Below are positions 12,961 through 25,656 of a DNA stretch of 64,000 bases, piece after piece (position 1 is the first letter of the stretch; every line of letters starts with the position of its first letter). The translations under genes were made by a program, and so were the position numbers. The notes under the pieces are model-generated. The model was given only the letters and a program-made list of their open reading frames with translations, was not told where the DNA came from and ran no database searches. Source of the stretch: Gymnorhina tibicen (taxonomy: Eukaryota; Chordata; Aves; Passeriformes; Artamidae); the NCBI GenBank assembly GCA_013399875.1, contig VXAZ01002362.1, forward strand, positions 637,916-701,915, given 5' to 3'.

Positions 12961-15900
12961 TATTAATCCCGTTCTCTCTTCTTTTCCTCCATACTTGCAC
13001 ATTTGATTTTTACTGTAAGCAAGAATTGTATTTATTTTCTAAGAGTGCAAATTGATCTTGTGGTTACTGATAAACACTAAAAGCTACTTGATAGTCAAGA
13101 TAATCTCTCAAAAGACCCATAACCAAAGTAGGTAGAAAAGGCCTCCTCACTAGATCATTCAATTTTAATATTTCTAAGAGAAAAAGCAGTATTTGCATCC
13201 TGAAACAGAGCCAAGGATATTCTGGCCTGATTTGCAGGTCATAACTCTCCTCATGGTCTGTTTGGAAACAGAAGCTCCCTGCCTTGTGCAAATTGATGGA
13301 GCTCTGCTGCCCCAAATGAAATACAGTCAGCTCTGCTGATACACTCCAGGATGCAGAGCAGGGAGAGGATTTTTTTCATAATCTCTGGAAAACCAGGATG
13401 TCTGTTTTGCTATTTAAATGGGAGCTGAACCCTTGGAAATTGTGTTTCTCATGCAGAGAAACCAGAAACAGTTCAGAGAGCCCAAGTACCTTACTATGTG
13501 TTACCTCATTTTGATTTCCATATCAAGTGTATCTGCAGTGCAGAGCTGTTGTTCAGGAGCTGTCAGGCCCTGCTTCCACCCTCGGCATCCCAAAGCTCCC
13601 ATCTCCATTCAGTGTTTGCCACACAAGAATTCACATCCATGTACAGATACCTGCACGTGCCCACCTGCACCAGCAGATGTGATTGTCTTTCTCCTCGGGT
13701 CTCTGTTTTCCACATTTTTGAGTATTTTATACAGCCAGAACTGAATTCTGCAAAGGAAAGGACAGGAATGAAACACAGTCCAGGGTGAGGTAATCTTACC
13801 TCAGTAAATATCCAGTTCTGATTTGTAAATCACCTGTGTGAAATAGGAGTTTTCTCTCTCCCAACACTTCTTCCAGTTACCTGTTGAATTGCCTTTGAAT
13901 TCAGCTGCAGTCTCAGCACCATGTTTTGTTTTATTTAACAAATGTTGACTTTTTTTTAATAAGAGCTGTTTTCTTCCTTTGACAACATACTTACAACAAT
14001 TTGTCTGAGGAGGTTTTTTTGAGGTCTTCCTTGAGTATGTTTAAATTTACTGACAGAAGGAACTGAGTATTTAACTGATCATTAGTGCTTGGGTTTCCCC
14101 CTCATTTGCAGCCACTCTGTCTGAAGGTGGGCTGTGATGTGCCTGCCAACTCTACTCAAGTTTTAAATCTTACTCAGGTTCAGAAAGTGATGTGCAAATC
14201 TTCTCTAGTCTGGAAATGATTTTTTTCCCTGTTATGTTGCTAAGATGAGGTCCTTGCTTGCTAGAACACCAATTTCCCCCCACTGCTGCTCTTCAGTGCC
14301 TATAAAAACTATTGGTGGGAAAAGAGATGAAATAAACCAGCATGCAAAGAGAAATAACCAGGAAATATGTGGTATATTTGTGCCATACATTTTAGTAAAG
14401 TCTTAATGCGGACACAAGAGTATCTGTCTTTGTAGATAAATTTCTGTATTCTTAGCATTTATTGAATCAGCAATGTCCCCATCCATTATGTAACAAGAGC
14501 AGCTGGTCAGCCTTTCATGTGATGTACAGTTTCCTTTCCTCCTCATAATAATGGCAGAAAAATGCTATTATTCTTCAGCACCTTTCAGCTAATGTTCCTT
14601 CAGACTGTCATCCTTGCTTCTATGTAAATGCAGACCCTAATTTAGAAGAATTAGCTTTGAGTAAAGTATTGTTTTATACTGGTAGGGTTGGGAAAGAGCT
14701 TCTTTCCAAAAGGGAATTTGAACAGGTTAAGGAAACTGTTGTCAGCATCATCCCTCCTGTGTGCCTGAGCAGTTTTGGAAAGAGGGATCTAAGTATTGGC
14801 CTCAGCCAAAGAAAGTGACTTAAAAGTCTGTATTTTACAATCCTCCTCTCCACCACAGGCACCTCTCTGACCCTCTGAGAAAACCTGCCATGGTCTCCCT
14901 CAATATTGGACATCACAGGATTCTTTGGCACATTGGCAGATTATGCCTTCCTTCACTTCTCTCTGAATTTATTTATTATGTGTGTTGGGAAAAAATTGAC
15001 ACTAGTGAAAATTCTATGTTGGTGATTTGAAACCTTTCTTGATGACAACTCACTCATTTTCACTCCCCTGGTGCATCCCACAGAATTCTGAAATAATTCA
15101 GACCATAGGAGGAGGAGCAGTCCATAGCTGAAGGGAGTGGAAGCAGCTCTCCAGCAGCTCCAGAGCTGTAGCAAAGGGATCATCTGCTTCCAGCTGTGCA
15201 AGGACCTTGCACAATTCCTGCCAGTTTCACTCCAAGACTAGGAACAAAAAAATAAGCCATCAACTAACAGCAATGTACAGAAGGCAGAGCAGCAGCCCAG
15301 GGACCTTTCCAGTGTGGGCTCCTGCCATGCTTCTCTAAAGGATGGTTTAGTGTAAAGAACACATCTTTTATTTTCTATTAAACAAGCAAACAAACCCAAT
15401 GACACTTTCTGGGAAATTGTTGGAGTTTGGGGCCTGATTCACAGCCTGCTGAGGTAAGAGCAAATGCTTCTCATTCTGTGTATTAGTTGTTTTTTCATAT
15501 TTGGCGTCAGTGGCAACCCCAAAGTGGGTCAGATGTTAAATGTCTGGTATCAGACCAAGGGCTCCCTCCTAAAATGCAGAGTAAAGCTGGCTAGAAAGCA
15601 AAACATGTTTTAAGAAAAATGGGGTTGTTTTAGAGTTTTTGGCTCATCAAAATGAAAATAAGGCTGCTTGTTGAAGAAAGAGCAAGTGAGCAAACAGGTT
15701 CAACTCACAGCATGCCAAAGCCTGGTGCTGAGGATATTTCTATAGGATGTAGGAGACCAGGATTCATGTTTACAGTCTAAAACACCTCCTTGACTGGGAT
15801 CAATCTGTTGAGCACAATTGCTCCTGTTGGATTGGTTCTGACTTGACAAAAATCCCTTTGCTTGGGGCAGAGGAGAGACGATGACCCAGAGGTTGGGGTA

Positions 15901-16729
15901 TTTGCAGTGGCTGCGGGAAGACTGTGTCAAATCCTTGCTCTGCTTTATTTGGAGCCAACTCAATCCTTCCTGTATCACATGGTGTAAATGTACATCACCA
16001 GGGAATGTTCTGACCACTGGGCTGCTGGCTATGCTGGGATCCTTTCCCAATCAGTTTTTGTCCATCAGTCTCAAGCTGAGCAGGAAGATTCTTCCCAGAA
16101 AGCGTTTTTTGAAAATGATGTGTTTCCCTCAAAAAGTTTCAGTTCTGAGAAATCAGGATTTTCTTTCCCCCTGCCCCCCAAAAGAATGGAAAAACCCAAA
16201 CCCCTCTAGTTGGAAAATGCCTGACTAGCACCAGCACTGAGCTCTGATGAGGTCAATTGACCGCTTGCCTCCTTCCAGCATTTGTGTCTTTTTATTTCAA
16301 AACAGTTTGAGAGCTGCTCCTCTGGCAGGAAATTGCAAAAAAGCCAAGGCTGCATTTAAATTCAGCTGCAGCTTGCACCGAGGGCAGTTTTGAAATAATC
16401 TTTATATAGAAGATGTTGTCTCAACTACTTATTGAACACATTGAACCTCCCCCAAGCCTAATCTTCCTGCTTTGCACAAAACATAACATTTATCTCACAA
16501 ACACCAGAACCAGTACCTAAGAGAAAGAAGCTTTAGTAATAGAAGCAATAAGTCCATCCCAAAGGGACTTCCACTGTCACGTGATGACTAACTGGGAATG
16601 TGTATGCTGAGAAGGGAGGGAAGGACTGATAAGGGGGTCAGAGGGGTCGAAACCACAGATTTTATTGGCATTAGAAATGTGACCACTCTAAGCAGCACGT
16701 CCAGGGAGCAGCTTTCCTAGCCAGCAGAT

Positions 16730-16912
16730 TACTGGTTGTATTCCTACCTCTGCTGTTGGTCTCTTGAAGGGTTCTCAGATAAATAACCTTCCCCTTTGTG
16801 CTCCCGTTTCCTCACTGTAAAGTGCTGTCAGTGATGTTTGTTGCCTTTGTAAAGCACTTTGAGATCTGTGGGCAAAAGGGAGGTGTTAGAGTTGTTGTTA
16901 GTTCCAAAAGGG
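16730..16912 (+). repeat. MIR/CORE-SINE-like relic
   Basis: Contains CCGTTTCCTCACTGTAAA and then TTGTAAAGCACTTTGAGATC followed by a TTGTTGTTAG tail. These match the 3' half of the sauropsid MIR-like SINE. The 5' half (ACCTCTGCTGTTGGTCTCTT) is more degraded. Confidence 0.75.
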
Positions 16913-17514
16913 AAAAAGCTGTAAAACTGACGTTTGAAGTCATTCTTATTTTTCTATGTCTTTTTCCTCTTGGTAATATTTTATCTTTTGGGAAGAAACT
17001 ACTGATTGCAAACCAGTGAACTTAGAAGTGGCCAGCAGCCTTGACCTCTGAGTCAAGAGTGAAACCTTCCTGTGGCTGTGTTGTGTGCAGGTGCATGGAA
17101 AGTCATTTCCAGGGGACAGATGGTGACAATTCTCTGGGTGTCCCATTGGAAAGCTGGGTCAGGGGCAAGCCAGGGATGCTGAGCTCAGAGTCAGACATTC
17201 AGATCACTCACCAGCCCTGCTCCAAAACTGTCCTGTGGCTGGTCACGGGATCTCTCCTGACACAGGGGCTGTCCTGGGATACATCTCCCCTCCATGTACT
17301 CCAGACCCCCAGGCTGGCCAGCCCTGGGCAGGTACTCACTCTGCTCCCTCCTTCAGGTCATTACAGCCTGTGCTTGTTCCATGGTCAAAGCACTCAGCCC
17401 CGCCCAGGATGCAGTGCCCATCCTCAGAAGCTTCTGCTGTGCACAGACGGGGCAGGCACAAACAAGAAATGTGTTTTGCTCACGAGTGAAACCATACTGA
17501 AAAAAAGGTAAGGT

Positions 17515-17765
17515 GCATTAAATAGAAATCATATAATATTGAAAAAATCCTCCTCATTTTTGCCATTTTCTATACACGAATTACTGCATTTAGGTCACAA
17601 TAAAAAAGAAAAATCGTGCTTTTGAGCCCTTGTTACTATTGCCATGCAATCAATAATACAGCCAAAGCAGCTGTATTTGGAGACTTCATTTTGCCATTTG
17701 ATTCCTAAACAGATTTTTCATGACCAAATTAGAGAATGAAACAAATGACTATTCAAGAAGGCCTG
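17515..17765. promoter_or_regulatory. Candidate conserved non-coding element
   Basis: AT-rich, repeat-free block containing TGCATTAAATAG, CATGCAATCAATAATAC and ATGACCAAATTAG-like cores. Several resemble octamer, TALE/HOX and nuclear-receptor half sites. No coding potential. Called from composition only. Confidence 0.25.
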
Positions 17766-20437
17766 TTATTGAATGAGGTTCTACAGTCCAGTGCCACAGC
17801 TTATGGTCCATATGGAAGCCCAGCTGAGAAATCCAGCACTGCTTTATCGGCAAAGCTACAAATATTTACTGAGAACAGAAGTCAAATGGGAAGGACTGTC
17901 TGATCCAAGCTATGCATGTGTGTAACTGCCCAAAGCATGAAAACAACAGTTTTTTCTCAATTTTTTGTGCTGTATGGGTGGTCCCCAGTGTTATCCATAA
18001 ATAATCTTTTTATTTTTTAAACTTTGTACAGGATAAAGAGGATAATAACCGTGCCAGCTCCACCAGCCCGTGGAGAGAACAGCTGAAAAGAGCATGTGAA
18101 ATTGCTGTGATGAATAGCAGAAGAGGGGAAGGCTTCTTGCAGTGAGGGAGAGCTAAGCAGCACATCAGGTCGGGAGGCAAACAGAGAGAAAACTTTTTTG
18201 GATGTAACCAGGTAGGTGGCTAGGATTGAATTAGGAGTGGTGTTAAAGAACAGTTAGCCAACAGGTTCTCTGTGCAACAGAAAACCAAAGAAAAATGAAT
18301 GCAGCAAAATATGTGATTTAAACTTTGTCTAAATTAAGGAAGAAACACTAAAGTGCTGCTCCAAAGAAAGAGCTTGAACTCAATCATAGAAAAGAGATTC
18401 TAGAACAGTAACAGGGAACCTTCCTCCTCTTTAGAGACACTGAAAGAGAAAATAGCACATGCCTTCCTATTAAAAACATGTCTTTCCAAGGAGAAAAGGC
18501 TTGAAACCTGAACATATCAAAGACATTAACCCCACTGTGCTCTAGTTAACTCTTGCAGTGATGGGCAGCAATTGTGGTGTCAGAACTCTCCTTGGGAGCT
18601 TGAAAACAGTGCCTTGGAAGCCTCTATTTCAGAGGCAAGACCAAGCTGCTCCGTCTGCCTAAGACACGGACCACATTCATAATGGAGAGATGGGATGTAT
18701 GCAAACCACATCTACAGCATCCCCACTGCCTTCAGGAACTGCTGAAGGATCCAGGTAGCTCAGCCCAAGGAGGTACAAGGTGATTGAACCCTTTATCTCC
18801 AGATGCCTCTGGACTGTTGGTAGGACTCGCTAAGCTTTAATCTGACTCTGGCCACACAGCACACTTACCTTGTGAAGGCCTCAGGCTGGTTTGACTCTGC
18901 TACCAGCAGCAGTCCAAGTGTTAAAGATCAGCACATCGGATAAATATTAACAGAATTTCAGGCCAACAGCTCAGCAGTGAAACGCTGCCATGTGTTGAGA
19001 TTTTTTCCTGATCTGTAGCTGTCAGTGGTGTGAGCTTGTGTTAGCAGCCTCTTCTCCATTTCACTAATGACAGCTGTAAACCTCCTCTATCAACAAGCTG
19101 GCTTAAGCCATGACATGATTGCCTTTGCTGTCTCTGTACACTTAGCAATCTCTCCCTTCTGCTCAGAGTGTTTTGGAAGTACATACATCATGGTGGGACA
19201 CTGACTCTCTTGCTGGCTTAGTGATGAACAGATGTCAGGAAAAAATGGTAACAGGAGAAAGCCTGAAAAAAGCACTTTCCATCAGAGGCACTAGAAAAGT
19301 GCAGGAGAGTCTTTCCTCAGCAGTCAGTACAATGTTGTTTAGGTAATTCTTGAACCAGCTTTCCTCAGGCAATAAACATGGAAAGTTGCTTTCCCATTTG
19401 AATATTGGTGGAGCTTGTGTAGGTGACAGTGTGGCCAATCCTGGACTGGAATTCCAACACATTGAATCCTCTCTGAGAGAGGCCTAAAACTTCTGGGTAA
19501 GTACATTACCAGAAGAGGTATCTGTATACCATTCACAAAAAGTATTATGCATTTCAGAATACACTTGATTTTTAAGTAGTTCTTGAACTCCCAAGTGCTT
19601 AAATCATTTCTGAAAGTAAAATAGTGGCTCTTCAGTCAGAAGCTTTTGAAAGTATTATCCTCCGTGTTTTCCAGTTATGTTCCTCTTCAAGCACTTAAGT
19701 GATTTTTAAAGGCACTGATCACCCACAGGTTGTGTTGCTGTTCCTGACAGTTGTGAGCAGTCAGCACCTCTGGAGAAGTTGAGAAGTTTGGTGCCTCAGT
19801 TCATTTGCCTGGATTTTAAAACTGTGGCCTCTGCTTTTATTGACTTTTGAGACAGGTGAAGTTGATAAAGTGAATGATATAAGAAGTCCAGCAGAGCATT
19901 AAAAAGCAGAAAAGATGATGAGAAGAGATTGCGGCCGAGATTAAAAGGCAGGATTTCATTGGGATGTTTTCCGTATGCCAAGACTTCCTTTTTACTGCCT
20001 TTTTTTTCCTTCGTGTGGAGTTGCACTGAAAAAGCTGCATCCTGACTCTCCCACATCCCTGTATTTTATCATAGTCAGTGATGTGCATCCTTGTAAAAAG
20101 CACGTTAAGTTTTTTTGTGGTTAAATGTCACCTGGCTTGGTGGAAGCAGAAGCCTCACGTACAGGGCTCACAGGAATGAGTCATTTTATAACTTACAGTC
20201 TCTGCAGCTCCCCCTCGTCTGGACCTGTTCTCGTCCTGAACCCAGCCAGGCCCTGTCACTGAAGTCACTTGAACCCTGGGCTGCAGAATTCGTGCCACAA
20301 CACACTGCACTGGTGTCCTCTAGCAGCAGTTCTGCGCTGGGTCTGTGCTCTCTGGCTGCAGCTCCACCTGCTCTGGCTCCTCTGAGGCTCTGTGGGGTTT
20401 GATATTTGATTTTGGAAGTCTGGACAATCCTGCTGCT

Positions 20438-20770
20438 GGGATCTCCTAAGTTAAACAGGGTCAGACCTGGTTAGTTCTTGGATGGAGTGACCTCCAAGGA
20501 AAATACAGGTGTTAACCTGCAGGAAGTGGGATGGTGATTCAGGAGGTTCACTCAGGCTCAGTTCCCTCAGTCTGGACTGAACTGGTCTCTCCAGGGCCAA
20601 AAAGTGCAGTACTGGCAGAGATGACAACTTCCAAAGGTCAGGGCAGGATGGAAAACCAGTGTCTGTTTGTTTTCTTTGCAAGAGCATGAGGAAAAGTTCC
20701 TGCCTTAGAAACAAGGCACCTCTGATGTGATTAAAGAAGTCAACAAAACTCTTCTTCTTTCAGACTGGGA
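20438..20770 (+). repeat. 5S-rRNA-derived SINE fossil
   Basis: The head (20438-20512) is clearly 5S-rRNA-like. AGTTAAACAGGGTCAG matches the 5S box A region, CCTGGTTAGTTCTTGGATGG matches the intermediate element and the start of box C, and GACCTCCAAGGAAAATACAG follows. The body then departs from 5S: CTGCAGGAAGTGGGATGGTG, GATTCAGGAGG, GGATGGAAAACC, and later TGATTAAAGAAGTCAAC. This is the layout of the 5S-derived (DeuSINE-type) SINEs I remember from crocodiles and turtles. The RNA polymerase III promoter is mutated, so it should be inactive. The element may extend towards 20900. Confidence 0.75.
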
Positions 20771-22169
20771 AATCACGCTTTAAAAAGATCACACCTATGG
20801 GATTCAAGGAGGTCAGAAAACATCCTTAGGCTACAGATTCTTTTTTCAACAGCTCTCCTAATTTCTCTCCTCCACTCATGGCACATTTCCTGCGCACAGG
20901 ATCAGTCTGTGCAGTGCTAACATCGGGAAAATGGATGGGACAGCTTCTACCTGCCTTCCTCACGCTGCTTATCTAGGAACTGTTCCCCACTACATGGAAG
21001 GAGGAGAACAACTACTGAAAGGTTTTCATCCCAACCAGGATTAAAGCAATTACTTCCTGTGCATGGCCAATTGTTTCAAGTGTCACTTAGAAGAGGTTAA
21101 ATTAAGTAGGAGCAACCAGGTCCATTGGAGACATGATACAATCTATGGCTTGTCTCAGGTTTTCACATAACAGGTTAATTTAGAATGAAGTCCTCAATCT
21201 TGTTTTATCAAAATCAGTTTGTTCTTTCATCATTTTAGGCCAAACTTTCTTTTTGCTTAGCACTTTTTCTACAAGTCCGAGTAGTGGTGAATGAGAGTTC
21301 CTGTAACATAAATCTTTCTACCTCTTTGGACTCTTTCCTATGTATTACACCTGGCTCAAACAAACCACTCTTTAAATGAGGAAAGATGCTGTGGTTCCTC
21401 CCACTAAAACTGGACATTGATCTCACTAACATCAGATTTACTCCTGTGAAATACCTTTCTCAAATCAGCGTGTTGTTACAATAATGTTCCCTAAGATGAA
21501 ATCTACCTTTAGGGTAGATCTTTTCTTCATGAAGGAGAACTTTTTCAGGACTGTTGCTGATATTCCTCACTTGCACAGTTAATTGATCATTAATTTATTG
21601 CATCTTTCTCTGGGACAGTGCTGAATGCATGCTGGATTATAAGGTACTGCGTCACTGTTCATTACTGATTTATTGAAGCCTGCAGTGGGAACAGAACAAA
21701 ACAGTGCTAAGCCTGTTTGAAACTAAAGTCAAGTGAATGTAAAGCATATGCTCAATATAAGTGCCTCTTTAAATGTTGTCCCAACAGAAGGATGGATTTC
21801 GCATCCTGAAGGATTTTGCATTAAATCACAGGGGTCAAAATTCAGGGTTTGTTTCACTGAATCAGTCAGCTCAGTATAAATGAGCTGTTTCTGATCTCCC
21901 ACTGATGACACTTCCCATGCAGACAGGCACTTGGGTGCTCCATCTCATCTGCTGCTTCTTTTGGTTAGTGCTGCAGTTCTTTATGTACATTTTTGCCAGT
22001 TGCAGCTGGAATTGCCACTTCCTATTTGAGAGGAGAAGGGGGGAGCAAGTATTTTCTAGATTTTTTGTGGGTTTATGCATCTTCATGACAGCTTTACTGA
22101 GCTTGCTCATATTATGCTCTTCCTGGCATTTCCTCCTTTTGAAGTCATTAAAACCAATTTCATATTTAT

Positions 22170-22500
22170 AAATAAAGTGTCCTAATGCATCTAATATATG
22201 ATGAGGTCTGGCTGCTGCCTTCTTTTCTTTTTAATGTTTACGCCAGGTGCCTCTTGCTTTCAAGGAACCGAGCAATGAATAAATTTAACAGATATTTCTT
22301 TTAATTAGCCCCCAAAGAGCTAGCAATGAAAAACACTATCAGAAACATTCTAGTGCTTTAGAAAATATGAGACTTCTTCACAAAGCCTCTACACAGAATT
22401 ACAGAACAGCAATAAAATCATCACTTGCATGCAGAAATAGATTTTTTACACAGGGATCTCTTATGAACTGGCATTTATTATGATTAACTTCTAATCACAC
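22170..22500. promoter_or_regulatory. Candidate conserved non-coding element
   Basis: AT-rich, repeat-free block between chance frames, with CTAATGCATCTAAT, TTTTAATTAGCC and TTATGATTAAC motifs. No coding potential recognised. It ends just before a MITE-like relic at 22512. Confidence 0.25.
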
Positions 22501-22511
22501 AAACGTTTCCA

Positions 22512-22603
22512 CACGTGCATCTGAGCAGAGCCATTGAAATCAGTGGGACAACTCTGCTGCCTGACATTAGGTACAGGCATTAAAGTTTGTGGGATTAGAG
22601 CTC
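22512..22603. repeat. Relic of the same MITE-like family
   Basis: CATCTGAGCAGAGCCATTGA, AATCAGTGGGACAACTCT, CAGGCATTAAAGTTTGTGGG and ATTAGAGCTCC follow the order of the palindromic repeat (inner 'ccattgaaatcagtgggac' section and one arm). Confidence 0.55.
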
Positions 22604-22847
22604 CATTCGTGTGTATCTCTAAGAGCTTTGCCTTCTCTCAGAAGGGGGAAGGAAAATTTATATTCCAGATTGGTGTAATTACCATAGGACATACAATATT
22701 GGCAAACTAGATTCTCTGAATGTCTGCAACATTTCAAAGCAGTTTAAGATAGAGGCTAAAGGCTGACAGTTTCTTATTCTGACTTACATTCTGCCCCCTC
22801 TGCTTTTGATTCTGCATTCAGAGCTGCCACAAGAATGTCAGCACTGC

Positions 22848-23030
22848 AATAAATATGCATTTATGTAGCACCTTTTTTTTTGAAGTTTTCTAAACACTTT
22901 ACAGACAGCCCTTTATACTCACAGATCTCAAAATATTTTAGAAATTTCTGTTAGTATTCTTTTCTTTCTTTTACTGAGGGAGCAATGGGTGTGTTTCCAG
23001 GGGAGTGACTGATCCAGGAGCCAGTGCTTT
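22848..23030 (-). repeat. MIR/CORE-SINE-like relic
   Basis: Reads on + as TTTATGTAGCACCTTTTTTT, then CAGATCTCAAAATATTTTAG, then TACTGAGGGAGCAATGG and GGGGAGTGACTGATCCAGGA. This is the reverse complement of the same MIR-like element, with tail first and body later. Confidence 0.65.
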
Positions 23031-23672
23031 CAAATTAGCTAAATTAGAATTCTCCTATGAAAATTTTCTCCAAAAGATCTCAAGCGGCTCTGAGGGAAAA
23101 CATAAAGTTTTTAGTTCCATCTTGCAGTGTGCTGGTATAGGCAGGATTACACCAGGCTAATAAACCTCATGCGTGACAAGAGTCAGCCCAGAAAATTCCT
23201 ATCAACCAGACACACAGTAATTATGTCTGCCCTATGGCTGGGATATTGGGAAGAAAATCCAAGAATCTTGGCTCCAAAGGCATTTGTTGTAGGTAGATCA
23301 TGGGGGTTGAGGATGTGGTAATTCTGCACTGACTCTCTCCCACAGGTCAGTTTTACATGTGGTTTTGGGGGAGACTGAATTTACACCTGGAGTCTATTTT
23401 TTGTGTCTGGTTTATCTGGGTTGCAGTTGAGTTGTCCCCAGGATGTCCAGATAATGGAGCTGACTGTGTGCCTCCCAAAGTATCTTTAAACCTGGAGCAC
23501 TGGGCAGGGGAGAGCAAACACCTGCACATGGATCTGCAGGAACCAGCCTGCTGTGCTGCAGCCAGCATGAGCCTGCGGTGGCTGATGCTCTGCTCTCAGG
23601 TGCCACATCCCAGGATCCATAGTCTTTCATTAAGGAGCCACAATCCCCAGGTAATGGAGTGTACAGGGTCAT

Positions 23673-23770
23673 CCCATTGTATTGATCTGATCCCTGAAAC
23701 AGCCAGTTGAGGAAAAATCCTCCCATTGCATTGATCCGATCCCTGAAACAGCCAGCTGAGGAAAAATGCT
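23673..23770. repeat. 49-bp tandem duplication (two copies)
   Basis: Copy 1 is 23673-23721 and copy 2 is 23722-23770. They match at 45 of 49 positions (first bases CCCATTGTATTGATCTGATC and CCCATTGCATTGATCCGATC). Three of the four differences are C/T, and there are no gaps. It is a single local duplication with no coding frame of note. Confidence 0.95.
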
Positions 23771-25595
23771 CCCTTGTCTCCCCCAGCCACATGGAAGTTC
23801 CTTCATTAGAGACCACTATAAAGCTACAGAAATATTCTCTTCCAGCAACATATTTCCCATAATGTTGTTATGGGAAGTGCCTTAAAAGTGGCAATCAATT
23901 CTTCTTTGAAGTCATTAACAACCAAAAACAAGTGCAGGAATCGGCATGAGAGGGCTGGAAATACGAGAAGATTTAAAGTGTATCTCTTACATGTGCTCCA
24001 GCAGAGAGAAGGGAAGAGATCCAATTGCTTTCTTACCCTTGGAATTTCTCTGTTGGTTTTAATAGTCTGATACCCTAATGACAAACTCCACGCACACTCT
24101 GGGGTATGTTCTCAGCTTAATCCATGGGGATACATGTCTGCAATACTCATTAACGTCAAGGAGCGTTAGGAGGAACATAAATCTTTGCTCACTAAGATGT
24201 GAATCTAGACTCTGATGTTCACCATACAGCATCAGCTGCTGACTGAAGAAAAAGAGGAATTCCAGCACCTAGAAAGTCTCCTTGAGAGTTCCTAGACTAA
24301 ACAATCAATCCAGCCAAAAAAAATCAGGGATGAAATTTCTACTCCACACTTTTGGTTCAAAACACCAGCTGTGATAGAGAGTGATGCATATCCAATGGGC
24401 AGGCTCCGGCTCACACAGGAAGTCCATAAAATCCCTGTGAATCCCCAGCCGGCTAGACAAGCTCTCTAGTTCCACCAGAAACCCTGAAAAATAGATAAGC
24501 AGTTCATTTCTCAGTTAACTGTTAGTGCCATACGGCCCAGGAAAACATCACACTATGCACATACATAAAGAGGAATTTCAATGCCAAGAAATTAGAACTA
24601 CTCTATAACAGACTTCTGATTTGTGATTTCTTTGGCACCGAGCCTAACACAAAATCACTGTGATTTCCAACTACAAATATTTTTGGAACCACCAGACTTG
24701 GTCCCACGTGTATGTTAAACGAAATGAATGTTCAAAATCCACAATAAAACTGCAGAGGGGAGACTCCGATTAGAATATTAACATTAATCTTAGGAAGTCA
24801 CTAGGAACCATTCAAGCTATAATAATAAATTGCAATAAAGAAGGAATACAAGGGCTTTTTTGCTGTCTGTTCAGTAAGCAGGTGTTACTGTGAACGCTCT
24901 AATCTACACAGCACAGAAGTGAAGTGGTTGCCCTTAAATTTTCCAGTTGCGTAAAATAAATAAATGACATTACCATAATATGTACAACAATCCCTCTTAT
25001 AGGAGCTTAAGTGTAGCTCAGGGACTGGTGCAGATACTGAGATAACGTAATGCAGCTCCCCGAGACAAGACTGGAAAGTTTTCAAAAGCAATCCTTCTCT
25101 CAACAGCTCCAGGGGCAGGAGCACGAGCCTGAGTTCACTCCCTGTTTATGGTGAGAGCCATCCCCGGGCCACTTGCTGGTGACAGAGTCCCTGGAATTCA
25201 CCTTGGGAAGTCACAGATGTAAGGGCATGATGCTGTCATGCTGCTCCAGCAAGGGGCTGAGCTGTGCTGTTCTGACTTGCAGCCTGTACTGAACTTTGAT
25301 GTTATTTGGATCCAGGCTGAAATGCTTAAATTTAAATCTCTGAAATGTATCTTATCAGCTGTGGTTTGATTTTCAAAATGAACGATCATTTCTAAAAGCA
25401 GCTTCCTTCGACTTGCAGCAGTTAATCAGGACTTCTCAGCTCTGTCATCCAGATAATATGGATACATATGTTCAGTGTTAAACCTTTGTGTTTAAAAGCT
25501 TTCACCACCATCTCTAACATGGCAATAAAACTGTGGTTCTCAGTGTACAATGTTTGCTTGCAAAATTCAGGAATAAGAATGATCAGGAGGTGAGT

Positions 25596-25656
25596 CAAAC
25601 CAAACCAAACCAAACCAAACCAAACCAAACCAAACCAAACCAAACCAAACCAAACC
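25596..25656. repeat. (AAACC)n microsatellite
   Basis: Twelve perfect CAAAC units (60 bp) followed by one more C. Perfect purity implies recent slippage or recent origin. The long valine/tryptophan/phenylalanine/glycine-leucine repeat frame it creates on the minus strand is an artefact. Confidence 0.98.

Larger units (their letters stand above)
12961..20437. other. Gene-free sequence
   Basis: No gene or RNA recognised. It contains the candidate element at 17515 and the MIR-like relic at 16730. Fragments near 15419-15470 (GGGGCCTGATTCAC) and 15745-15785 (TAGGAGACCAGGATTC) resemble old sauropsid repeats but are too short to call. Confidence 0.65.

Noticed and set aside
20438..20512. Functional 5S rRNA gene
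   Set aside because: Only the internal part matches, box elements are mutated and the flank continues as SINE-like sequence instead of a 5S end with a T-run.
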